The position numbers and the translations under genes were made by a program. From Mesaphorura yosii (taxonomy: Eukaryota; Arthropoda; Collembola; Poduromorpha; Tullbergiidae), in contig WIXG01000004.1 of NCBI GenBank assembly GCA_009869945.1, positions 310,001 through 374,000 on the forward strand: a stretch of DNA of 64,000 nucleotides, in the 5' to 3' direction. Positions 1-11,200 of the stretch are shown piece by piece. Position 1 is the first letter of the stretch. Each line of letters opens with the position of its first letter. The notes beneath the pieces are model-generated. The model worked only from the letters and a program-made list of their open reading frames with translations, was not told where the DNA came from and did no database searches.

Positions 1-1433
1 CAATAACCATGATTTATTATTAGTGCTGGTTGCGCACTGCTGGCATTACTACGCACTTCTTTTCCAAGAAGATTTTTGCAAAAATGACGACATATCCTCA
101 ACCTCAACGTACAATAACACATAATCTGTTATTCGTTGTGCACGCTAACATTTGCAAACTCCACGCAAGACAGGGTTCCATGGAATGGCTGTGGAATATG
201 CAACTTTCCCGACTCATGTACAAAGTGAGAGCGTATCGTATTTCTACGCGAATAGTACTCTAGCGAGATGGATAGATTTGCGAGAGGAAGTACGAGGTTT
301 TGAGCACAGACTCAACTCTATGAATGAAGCTTCCTTTCTAGCTCCGTTCTCCGTTGACGTTGACGGTGGCTGGTAAAGTACTAACTATTGACAGTGTCTA
401 TGCCTATGTCTGCGGACTACTACACTCCAAGCGAACTCAGGGGTATGCTCTTGTTTACAACTGCAGCTATAGTATTCAGCCAACACAAAGTAGACGTGGT
501 TGCATTCGCATCGTAGTAAAAATACAGACAGACGAAACGATTTGGCGAAGCATTAGCCCCAGGAGTAGGCTAATATTGAGTATAGACAGGAAAACAACAC
601 GCTGAAAAAGACACTCCCGCTAATCTCTGAGACGGGGATACAAGTACAAGCACAATTCACTGGTACTGGCAACTGGTAGCATTCAGCAATGCAGCACTAC
701 TCCGTAAACGACCAGACGAACTTAAAAACAAAAAATTGTGAGTCTGTCGTAGTGCCTGCGCTCGCAAGTCGCACTCGCAACTCAATAAACACCGCTTTTC
801 TCACATAGTATGAAAAAATTACGACACAAACAAGCGCATGAATTCTTTTCATTGAAATTGAAATAACTTAACCCCTCGGCTGCGACTGCGGCTTCAGCTT
901 AAGGTAGCGCATCATCATCACATAACATTCTTTTCATAATTAAGAAATTGTTGTGGATTACTCGTAGGAATAATGGTCATCGGAATCCTCGATTGAGATC
1001 ATGTCGAAAATCATCTTCAGGATTTACAACAGTGAGATTGTGCAAGTTACAGTAGAATGTAAACAGTGTTTAACCAAGCACAAGGTGTTTGATTTAAGCC
1101 AAGCCCTTGAATGAGTCATAAACTAGAATCTTTCAACTTGGGATTATTGATGCTGACACAGGCGTTCGAGTTGACGAATGTGCCAATTGCCAACGCCAAT
1201 TATCAGTGTCCATGAAGAAAAAGAAAAAAGAACGAGCTTCAAACTACGAGTACGGTATCAGTAATTGAAAGCGCGCTGTGCGGCAATAACAATGGCGAAG
1301 ACAACATGAAAATATTGATCATAAATTGTCGGTGAAAATCGCAAAAGCCAGTGGCCAACTCCAGACGACAAGCCCGAGTCAAATTGAAATACGAAACCAC
1401 GAGACAGTCATTGGCGCATTGACCGGTGCCGAA
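1..1433. other. Upstream non-coding stretch, no gene recognised
   Basis: This stretch lies upstream of the first recognisable coding exon (start at 1434). Its open frames are short, overlap on both strands and have no family-like composition. It probably holds the promoter and 5' UTR of the ADAP gene, but I could not define a TATA box or a first non-coding exon. The far left end may belong to a neighbouring gene that lies outside the window. Confidence 0.4.
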
Positions 1434-3105
1434 ATGACTTCGCCAAAAGTGGAGAAGTTGTTGCAGGAACTGCTGAAACGGAACAGCTCTTGTGCTGATT
1501 GCGGAGGACGAGGTAAACGAATATGTGGAGACTTGTAGCCATAAACGAGCCTTGAAGAACACACAACTTTAGGGGCACTTCAGAATTTGTCTTAACGGAA
1601 TTGAGTTAATACGACCGACTCTTGTCAAAAGATGACTTTCCTTTGCTTTCCTACTCTTCTTACCTCAAACCTAAAGAGTCGCTGAATTACATCCGTGTCA
1701 TTAAATTACAGAAATCACTCATGCGAGTTACAACATCGGCGTCTTTTTATGCGGAACATGTGCCGGTATTCACAATACAATGGGCAGTCACATTTCTAAA
1801 GTTAAGCATGTCACACTGGACTACTGGGAAGAAAGTCAGGTGGAAAGACTGAAGGAAATTGGTAATGCTGCTGCTAAAAACATTTACGAGCAGAAGGTGC
1901 CCAATTGGATGTCCCGACCTGACGCGTAAGCCACTGCACGCATAATATCTTGGCGTTTGTGAAGATTCGCTTAATCTGAACCTGAATGGAAGCTGATTTA
2001 CAATTTCAGAAGCAATCTCTTGCTACTGCAGCACTGGATATACTCAAAATACATGCGAAAGGTAATTTAATTGACCATTGACACAAAATCCACTGTGAAC
2101 TGTGTGGGTTACAAATTCGGATATTCTTTCCCAGGAATTTTTTAGCGATTCCTCGCCTTCTGGACTTCCATCGTACCTCACCGGTGTTCTCGATAGTTTT
2201 CTAATGAAGAGAATGCGAGAAGACTCGCGATACTTCCCCAGAAGATTTATACTAGAGAATAATACGTTATGTTATTTTGTTGAGAATAAAAGTCCCAAAG
2301 CAGTCATTAAGTTAGAAGACTTAAATGTTAGCTTAAACCCTAAGAAATTAGGCAAGGAATTTAGTTTACAGCTCGACCACTTGAGTGGTGGGAGTACAAG
2401 ACATTTATACGTTTCTCACGACGATAGTAACGTAATAGTACAGTGGTACTATGCAATCTTAGCCGGGAAAGCAGCCATCAGAGAGGTAACAGAATATATA
2501 TATATCCGAATTGCTTAATATAGATTTTAATTGGTTGTCCTGTCGTACAGTCAAATGAACCCATTCAAATGGAAGGTTGGCTGTGGAAGGCTGGCCCTTC
2601 TCCAAGCTACGCACATCGCCGAAGATGGTTCACGCTTGCTGGTCGTAAACTCATGTATCATGTCGACGCATTGGACGCGTTTCCAAAAGGAGAAGTATTT
2701 CTGGGTGCCAACCCTGACTTCCGTGTTTTATCCGGTGGATTTGGCGATGACAAAGACACATGTAGCGGAAGTCGATGGGTATTCACCCTAAACACTCCCA
2801 ACAGGTATTAAAATTAATCACATGTTTAGCCTCTGCCCTCTGTTCTGCCTGTTCACATTATCTTTACTAAATGCTATTTTCAGAACATTCATACTCTCTG
2901 CTGAACAGCAAAATGAGAGAGATGACTGGATAGAAAAGATCGGGAGCGTTCTCAGTCGAGATTTAAGTTCTAAGGATCAAGCCTGTAAGTTCCGGTAGTC
3001 GCATTGGCATTGTACAAGAAAACTGAATATTGCTGTATTTTCATTTCAGTATGCGACTCTCTGGTGAGGAAACGGAACGGCAAAATAATTTCAATTTTAA
3101 AATAA
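1434..3105 (+). CDS. ADAP1: ADAP/centaurin-alpha: ArfGAP with dual PH domains
   Basis: Family role: ADAP proteins bind PtdIns(3,4,5)P3 and IP4 at the plasma membrane through two PH domains and act on Arf6. Seven coding exons keep phase throughout: 1434-1512, 1712-1925, 2010-2061, 2135-2485, 2551-2804, 2884-2984, 3050-3105 (368 aa; human ADAP1 is about 374). The protein opens with the typical LLxELLKR helix. The ArfGAP zinc finger follows as C-x2-C-x16-C-x2-C (CADC...CGTC), then the conserved stretches SKVKHVTLDYWEE and QHWIYSKYMRKEF. PH1 lies in exon 4 (LTGVLDSFLMKR...) and PH2 in exons 5-6 (MEGWLWKAG... ending DDWIEKIG). Oddity: the arginine finger expected four residues after the last zinc cysteine is Asn (CAGIHN). 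The start is the ATG just before KVEKLLQELLKR. The last exon is less certain: reading through the exon-6 donor would end at 2998. AATAAA is at 3163. Confidence 0.9.
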
Positions 3106-3162
3106 GTAGTAATAACCTTTTTAAACGTGAAGTGGTAATTGAGACTGAAGGAGCGTCTTGTT

Positions 3163-3168
3163 AATAAA
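3163..3168 (+). promoter_or_regulatory. Candidate poly(A) signal of the ADAP gene
   Basis: AATAAA lies about 58 bases after the proposed stop codon of the ADAP-type gene. Confidence 0.5.
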
Positions 3169-3732
3169 AATGACATGCATATGGTCTTGTTTCTTGTCCA
3201 ACGTTGGTTACAGCGCATGATTCATATTCATTGATGAAGCACACCAGAAGCCATCTGTGCCACCACACAAAAAGAGGCTCTGAGTTCTACTTTTCGTGAG
3301 AAAAATCTTTAATTGAGGTTAATATTAATTAAAGTTTGCAACTGGCTGTGGTGAAAGCAACCGGCATCGTGTGAGTGTGAATAATGCGGACGCAAATTGA
3401 CAAGGTAGCGAATACGGACGGAGGAGATGAGACGAGTAGAGATTTGAGAACAAAGTGCGGTTCCGTTTAAAGATTCAGACAAAAACATTTCATCGACACA
3501 ATTTTTTCAGTTCTGGTTTCGTTTGTGTAATATCGGAGAAAGTTTGTGCAGACACTAGTGTTTGTGGAAGTGCTTTCCCTTTTATAGTTGAGGAAATCTG
3601 GTCCTTATCAGTTGGGATTAACGATATTACACTTCTTGTCTTTACTGGAAAGTGCGAACACAAACTTCACTCGCTTCTTTGCGCTTGCTTCTTCGCATCA
3701 TTTTCATCAGTGAGGACGCTTAGATAACAAAG

Positions 3733-3816
3733 GTAAGTTCGTAGATGTACCACCACGAATGGTGACTCTATTTTGCATTATAAAACGATATTAATGTTGT
3801 CATTATTTTGTCTCAG
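3733..3816 (+). other. 5' UTR intron of WBP11
   Basis: A consensus donor (AAAG|GTAAGTTC) and an acceptor (TTGTCTCAG) bound an 84-base intron that ends 20 bases before the WBP11 start codon. The first, non-coding exon would therefore end at 3732. Confidence 0.55.
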
Positions 3817-3836
3817 GGTAAACTAAGCACCACAAA

Positions 3837-5281
3837 ATGGGGAGACGCTCCATCAACACCACTAAAAGTGGTAAATTCATGAATCCAACGGATCAAGCCC
3901 GAAAAGAGGCTAGGAAGAAAGAACTCAAAAAGAACAAGAAACAGCGACTACTGGTTCGAACAGCAGTACTAAAGAATAAAGACCCTGGTTCTATAATTCA
4001 AGAGCTAGACAAGTTGGATGAAATCGAATACAATCCACTAGAACCTCCTTCATTGGCAGAGAAAGTGTTGAAGGATAAGAGAAGGAAGCTCAAGGACACA
4101 TTAGATCGCGTTATGAAACTATACGTAAGCTTTCTTAATTGCCTTTCCCTGAAAAGTAAGGCTGAACTGTGGAACTCATTACTTTTTTAATTTCTTTTAC
4201 CAGCAAAAGGAAGAGCCAACTTATTGGAATGAACTGAGATCGATTGAGATAGATTATGAAAGGAGAAGATTTCATAGAATCCAGTATTACGAAGCGGTGA
4301 AGCAGGCAGAAACCATGAATGTCGAAGACATTCCATTGCCACCTTCAGCTGGGGATGAGACAAGTGCAGATGAGGCGCCAACTCCAGCTGGAATTCTCAA
4401 ACATACAGTTATATCAGAGCCCGTGTTTCTTGCCCAGCAGCAATACCATGGAAGGGAACCGCCTGGAGTTCCTCCTGGTATTGCGCCAGGCTTCGACTCA
4501 GATGATGATGATGTTGATAAGGCGAAGCCGACGAGGAAGAGTGTGCGATTCGAACCAATGGATGAGATGGACAAGTTTATGAAGGAGGTAAGACGAAATG
4601 GTTAAAAAATTAATTTCAACAGTCAAGTTGTTAATAACTGTTCATTCTGATTTCTAGTTGGATGATATGAAATCAAACAAAGAGGAAGAATTACAACCAC
4701 CCGGAGTTGATGCTCCATTAGTAAACGCTACGACTGCACCACCTCCGCCTCCTCAGCCCCAGCAGCAACCTCCAAGACCATTCTTTGCACCGCCTCCCAT
4801 GCCGCCAATGATGCAACAGAGAATGCAATTCATGCATCCTCCGCCTCCGCATATGATGCCGCCACCGTCAGGACCTCCACGAATACGTTTTAATAATAGA
4901 TTTAGTAGGCCTCCCTTGCCTCCTCCAGCATCCACGTCAGGAAACACAAAACCAGGCAATGAAAAGATTCATAGCGAAGCAATGATTCAAGCCAAACCCC
5001 AGATCAGGTAAAGTCTTCGAAAAACAAGAATTGTTTAATTTGTACAAATTTGTACTATAAATTGAATTAACACGCCATTTTTGTGATTTCTTTGCAGGAG
5101 TTTGAGTGCCGACGTTACCAGATTTGTGCCAGTTTCAGTGAAAATGAAGAAAGACACTGGTCTATCAGCACCCAAGCCCCAGTGGCCGCCTGCCCCAGTT
5201 GCACCTTCAATACAGCCACGAAAGTCGACAAAAGACGATGCTTATTCTGAATTTATGAAAGAAATGGAAGGGCTGTTGTAA
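3837..5281 (+). CDS. WBP11: WW domain-binding protein 11 (WBP11)
   Basis: Family role: WBP11 (SIPP1/NpwBP) is a nuclear, spliceosome-associated protein that binds the WW domain of PQBP1 and protein phosphatase 1. Four exons: 3837-4124, 4204-4587, 4658-5007, 5098-5281 (401 aa). The N-terminus MGRRS...TKSGKFMNPTDQARKEARK, then ELKKNKKQR, followed by the KVLKDKRRKLK stretch, is near-diagnostic for the family. A second basic/coiled block (EIDYERRRFHRIQYYEAVK) leads to an IPLP motif. A PPGVPPGIAPG tract and a DSDDDD acidic patch end exon 2. Exon 3 is a dense proline/methionine tract of WW-ligand type. The C-terminus AYSEFMKEMEGLL is typical of the family. The protein is clearly shorter than human WBP11 (about 640 aa), mostly because the proline-rich part is compact. 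A 5' UTR intron (3733-3816) precedes it. AATAAA is near 5481. Confidence 0.95.
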
Positions 5282-5480
5282 AGTTGAACTTGTTTACTTG
5301 TTAACCTTTTAACACCAGTTCAACTTTGTACGGATGGTTGTATGAACTCTGTAATTAAAATGACGCTAAATGATCTATATACTATATAACGGGTCTCTGC
5401 TTGCTTATTCGTATGACACAGTGACATATGGAATACTACTTTGAAAAGTTAAAACGTAGACTTGATTTTTTCAGTTTATA

Positions 5481-5486
5481 AAATAA
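5481..5486 (+). promoter_or_regulatory. Candidate poly(A) signal of WBP11
   Basis: AATAAA (within TTATAAAATAAAACTC) lies about 200 bases after the WBP11 stop codon and is the first such hexamer downstream. Confidence 0.5.
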
Positions 5487-5499
5487 AACTCATCATGAA

Positions 5500-8200
5500 C
5501 TTCAAGTAATCTCTAACGGCCTGACCATTGGCAAGAAAATTTTACAGTTGAAATTAGCTTGGTGCGAAAACTACAAATGACAGTAAAGATTTTCTTTTGG
5601 AAAAATTTGTCTGGAAACAATATACTGGGAACAATTTGTATGGAAATAATTCACGACAATTCGAACAATGTCTTCAGAAACAATTTTCTTGTGATAATTT
5701 TTATCACGTTTATTCACAAATGTACTCAGCGATCCTCATTCTTGACTTACCTGTGCATGTTTATAGCAGTTTTCTAAGAAACAATTCAGTGAGACCATGA
5801 AATTGAAATAAGGTTACCTCGTCCAACAGAGTCCAACCAATCGCAACGCCTTTCGAGACGTGTCTTAGGATCACCCGGCTTCCTTCATTTACAAGGTGAT
5901 TAGTCAGAGCATGAAATTCTAATCTAATCTCTGAAGTCTTTAAGGTTGTGTCATTACCACTACCATTGCCATTACTTTCTCATCGTTGTCACTCGTTAAT
6001 CTGTCTAACCTGGAAGTGAGGTCAAATGGGATTCCGGTCTCCCGTCATTCCAGCGCGCCGTGTGTGTGCACAAGCAAAGGCTCGTCTTTCAACGAAAGAA
6101 AGATACTGCAAATGGTGATGAAAGTAACAGAAGAGCATCTTCGTAATTGCCCGTTCTCAAAGTCCCTACCAGTGGCCCTCAAATTAAGTCTGTAAGACGA
6201 TTAGACCTTGAGCTTTTTGGTACGTAGGACGACGCTGTCTTTAATTGCAGGGCAAACGCCAAAGCTCAAAAATTACTTGTTCGTGTATCCTTTCCCCCAT
6301 GAGCATTGCATCAAAACCAACCCAAACAGCATGGGTTATTCAACTCTGATCATCACAGACTGTATGCGTCAAAGTATATTGAAAAAGAAATTACAACAAA
6401 AACAAAGTGCTGCATTGGGCAGTGCATTATTGCAAATTTGCAAATAATGGATTGTGAGTTTGAATGGCACAGCAAGGCAAGCCAAGGGCAGGTTAATAAA
6501 TCCGCAGCTCAGGTTCGTTGTACAATTTACATTTCCTTCTTGACAGCCAAAGCAAACATACCAAACCCGCAGAATGCAGAACATAGCATAACAATCATCG
6601 TGGATATTCATACGTTCGTGGTAAAATTCAGTGTTTCATACCAGCGTAGGGAGTAGGAAGTGAAGTCCAAGTCCGTGATCAGTGATCTTATGTATGGGTT
6701 TGTGTTGTCATCTTCTCGGCTATGCTTCGTTCAAGTTCGAGAATCTCTAGCAAATCACCTACTACGTTTTGTGCTGGCTATGCCGTGCCCGTGCCATTAA
6801 ATGTGAAATGAGCATGAAGTCATTCCTGTTTCTACTACGCTGGATACACACTTTTGAGAGTTATAAATACGATCAGGTTACGTGTGCATCGTATAAAAGT
6901 ATGGAATCAGTATTATTCCTGCAAGAGAACTAACGTCTCTTACAATACGTTACGTTTTACTTTTACATGCACTGCGCTGAATGTCTGGTGACTGTGTTTG
7001 TGGTCGGAGGAGTAAAGTTTTGTCTGTCTATTAATTTGTGGTTCCTGATATCGTCGTACGTAGCTTGTGTTCCGTCTGCAGCCCTCTTATCTACGTCTAT
7101 TGTTGGGGAATTAAGAGACAGCGACAACTCACTGGAATTTTGGATTTGTCATCAGTCTCGGTCACGATCAAAGCTGAGATCAATTACATGGGAAACATTT
7201 CATGAAACACTTGGATCGTCGCCATCTGCATTTCTCTTTTTACTGACTTATCTCTGAGTAGGTTCACTTACTAAACAAACGAAAATAGTACTAATTTGTT
7301 TTCATTATTGGGTCTTCCAAAAATACAAGAAATATCGGCAAACTTGAAATAATTCGCTGACAAATATTTCTTGCAGAGATCAAGTAAAAGTTTACAACGT
7401 TCCACCTATTCAAACTTGACGTGGTCAGTGCTGCATTCTGGTTGGATTAATTTATAAAATAATATAGTGATCTTGAAAAACTCCTACAAAATTCCGAAGC
7501 CAATAATAATTTCGGACATAATATTTCCGCCTACTCAACTTCGTCACGACTGATTCATTAACAGAAGAACTGAGCACTGATATCTACTTGGAACTGAAGG
7601 AACCACCTTGGAATATACACGACAATGCAGTGAATGCTTCATTGAAGATCGTCTCAAAGTGCTGTTGGAGGATAATAACGACGGGGAATTTTCCAAACAA
7701 GTGGGTCATTATGGAACTCATGGATGTTGAATTAATTGAGCAATTGGAGGCATGTGGTTATGACATGGACACAGTTTCATAACACAAGGCTACAAGGAAG
7801 TTTGCAATCTGTGACACCAGTAATTTTATTGCCTGTGGTCTGTTGTGATTCTCGTCAATGAAGCTGTGTGCGGTTGTGCAAGGAAAATGTTATAATGGAA
7901 TATTTGACTAACTGATACAATTTGACGTGGATTCAATTCCCTATCAGGAAAAAGCGTTTCTACATATTTGCAGTCAACTTTGTTTCGCTCAAGTATCATT
8001 GAAATCAAAATCAAGAAAGAAGCGAATCGATATTGAGTGCATCATCCGTCACGCTCACCGTTACCGACTGAAAAAACGCGTAGAGTTGCAGGTGATCAAT
8101 TGTATCAACTGATTATCAGTTGCTTCTAGCATTGACTTGCTTGGAGAATTTTCCATTTGAGGTATTTTTAATTAGTGATAACAATTTCTTGTGTTGTAAT
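5500..8200. other. Gene-poor stretch between WBP11 and bunched
   Basis: No recognisable coding exon. The 3' part is likely the promoter and 5' UTR of the long bunched transcript, since an acceptor-like sequence (TTTTGTCAG) ends about 14 bases before its first coding ATG. A TATAAAAG motif at 6892 precedes a 96-codon frame (6967-7257) with a hydrophobic N-terminus. A second open frame of about 86 codons ends at 7782. Neither resembles a family I know, so neither is called as a gene. Confidence 0.35.
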
Positions 8201-8238
8201 TAATTCAGTGTTTGTTTTGTCAGAGATTTTCAGTAATC

Positions 8239-11200
8239 ATGAATCAACAGCCGCCACCTCAGTCTCAAGTGCCGAACCCAAAAAAGTCATCTTTTCAAAT
8301 TACAAGCGTTACAATTGATTCATCAGTAAGCAATGACGGTGGTGATGAGTCAGGCGACGAGCTGGATTCGCATACCGAGGACAGTTCCGATTTCGGCACA
8401 GGTACTGAGATAATAATACTTTCTAAATATTCTCATAGCTGTCAGTATGATGGCACGAGAGCTGCTGTTTATCTTCTGGCTCCTAGACATAGACTGGGAC
8501 TGGGTTGGATACGTTCCAATGATAAATGTTACGTTTATTCGCAGATTCATCAAGACACCCAAGCGAATCTCGAGGAGCTGGTACTGACGACAATTTTTCT
8601 CGCAACGACGTATTTTTCAATTCAGCTCCCCTCAGTTCTATGGGTTCCGCACCAGTTATACCGACCAGTTCTCAGTTCGGTTTGGCAATCGTTTCATCGG
8701 CTGGAACAGGTGAAGTAGTAACGAGCGGCAGTACGCTTCCTGTTGTAAGTAGTACTATCTCCCCTCCAACTTCGGAGGTTGCCACGACTGAAACTCAGGC
8801 GATTAGTAGTAGTGTTCCAAGTGTTCCTAGTACCATGGATAAACACGAGACTGAGCGGGATCATGTGCACAATAGATTTAAAGTGGTGAAAATTGTGAGC
8901 ACTGAACCCCTCAAGAAAGGCAGATGGACGTGTATGGATTACTGCAGCGACTTGAAAGGTAAGGGATTTATTTTGAAGTTATTGCAATTGACATACTGCG
9001 CTTTGGAAAAATGCGTAACAGTGAATTTGGAATTGTTGGGTTAAGAATAATGACTGTAACTTACGACTGAATTCTAACATCAAAGCTCCTACCTACCTCA
9101 GCGTATTGTTTAAATGCTAGATTAATTGAAAATTTCACTTGCGAACCTCAAGTAGTTTGATATCTCCTGGCAAGCAATGAAATTTCGGATAATATGCTCG
9201 GCGGTATTTGTTGTGTGTTGCTTTGCAGCCTTCGACCATGTCGATACAAAGTATTGGTGTGTTACTCGAACCAATCATCCGGGCGTCTTGTCGTTCTTTA
9301 TCATTAAGTAGCTTCATGTTCTCTTGCTCAATTTTTTTGTTGAGCAGTTGCCAGTTTATATGCGTGGTAGATTTTTGTGTTGCTCTTCTATATAGTCCAG
9401 ATAACTGGAATTCACAAAATACAAAGTGTATTGTCAGGAGGGGTCAAACAGCGCAGTCATGATGAGCTACGTCAAAATTGGTTAAATACCTGGTAATATG
9501 CTTCCTCCTTGAGCATGGATTCAGATGACTCATGTAGGTGTTTCATGACTTCGTATGCAACGCGATGACCGCTGGAAATTTCATTCAATAAGGCGCTGTG
9601 GTTTCGCCTCGAGTGATGTTCGATTATGTCGTGATTTACTGCGCGTCCACTGTACACTCCCACATAATACTTCACAATACACTCAGGATTGTTCCGATTC
9701 GTTCTCAAATATTGAAGTAGTCCAACTTCGGTAGCTAACGCATCGACCGTCACCACAAAATAGACTGTAATATTGGCGAGCAATGTAGGAAGACAAGATC
9801 TTCGTAACTTCCAACTCATCAGTGTTGACACTCTCTTGGGAAGATGCCTGTTGATCTTGTGAGTTTAGTTCTTTCAGTGGTCGGGCTGGAACATCCTTGA
9901 AGTACGCGGACAGGTTTACTTCAGCGTTCCTATGAATAAGAAGAAAAGTTATTGAAAGTATACATTTAACTAAATTTGACCTTCTTGACTCACTGCCTAT
10001 GATTCTTCTTATGTTCTCCAAGCACTGATAAGTTCTTGAACTTCTTGTCGCAGTTAGGATAGTCACACTCGTACACAAGTCCTTCACCTGATTGTTGAGC
10101 TAGCGCCTCCGAGTCTCTTCTTCTGTGATATTGATTCCTGACATTGGCATTCGTCGCGTCCTTGTTTTCTTGTTTGTAAAGTTTGTTGTGTGCGTAGCGG
10201 GCCTTTCTTAACTCTGGGAAACAATCGGAGCATGTGGTATGAGTCCTGACTTTATCTCGCGTTCCTTGGAAACTACACTTCATACATTCGTAGGTGTAAG
10301 GAGCAATGCACTTGAAGTGTACATCTGATTGTGGACATTCAAGTTTAGCCTACAAAAATGAAACAACCCAACTTTAGACACATTTTGACATTGAATGGGG
10401 TCACTGTAAGGAAGTAGGAGAGGACATTTTATGCAGCATCAGTACCTTTTTCGGCAATTCCTGTTTCCCATCCTCTAACTCAGCAACATGAATATCTTCA
10501 GAATTTTTGGCAGCAGAGTGACTTGGCCCAGGCAAATTAACCCCATCTAAAATTCAAAAAAGATTTCGAATTTAGTTTGACTTCCATTTTTAAATGAATT
10601 ACTGCTAAAGCTAAGACTTACCTTGGTTCACGGCACTTTTCGTATTAAAGAACTGATAATTTAGTAAATTATTAGTTTGAGGCTTAAACTTTTTCGACAT
10701 TGTGTGCAGAATTTTGGCAATTTAATGAAGGAAAAGTAACAGAAAACTGATAATCTGACGCTCGAGACTCACTGTTCACTTAACGCAAACTAAAATTTTG
10801 AATCCGCATCCACAGCAAATGTGTGTGCACTTGCCGGCCTCCGAATGAGAACTGAAAACTTGATTTACGCATTTCTCTTTGTTCAGACGATGGCGTTCAA
10901 AACGACCGACAGAAATATCAGACGACCACGACGTCGACGACCACTGCAACAAATGCGCCTTCGAAAGATCCTTCATCACAGCTACATTCTCACCAAATAC
11001 CACACCAGCTGCCTATACCGCACGGATCACCTCCTCATCAACCACACGCAACGATTCAATCCCAAGGAGACATACTTCACCAACAGGGATTGTCATCCCA
11101 AGGTCCTATGACCTCTTCGCCCCCTCAACCTCATTTACCAGTTTTAACCGGACCAAATAGCCATCTGAACGACCCTCAACAGGCGAATATTTTGCAAGCT

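Noticed and set aside
4753-4959. Gly-rich minus-strand frame
   Set aside because: It is antisense to the proline-rich exon of WBP11 (CCN read backwards gives Gly).
6892-7257. TATAAAAG followed by a 96-codon frame with a hydrophobic N-terminus
   Set aside because: It could be a small secreted protein gene, but there are no splice signals, no family likeness and no clear poly(A) signal. Left as a note in the intergenic entry.
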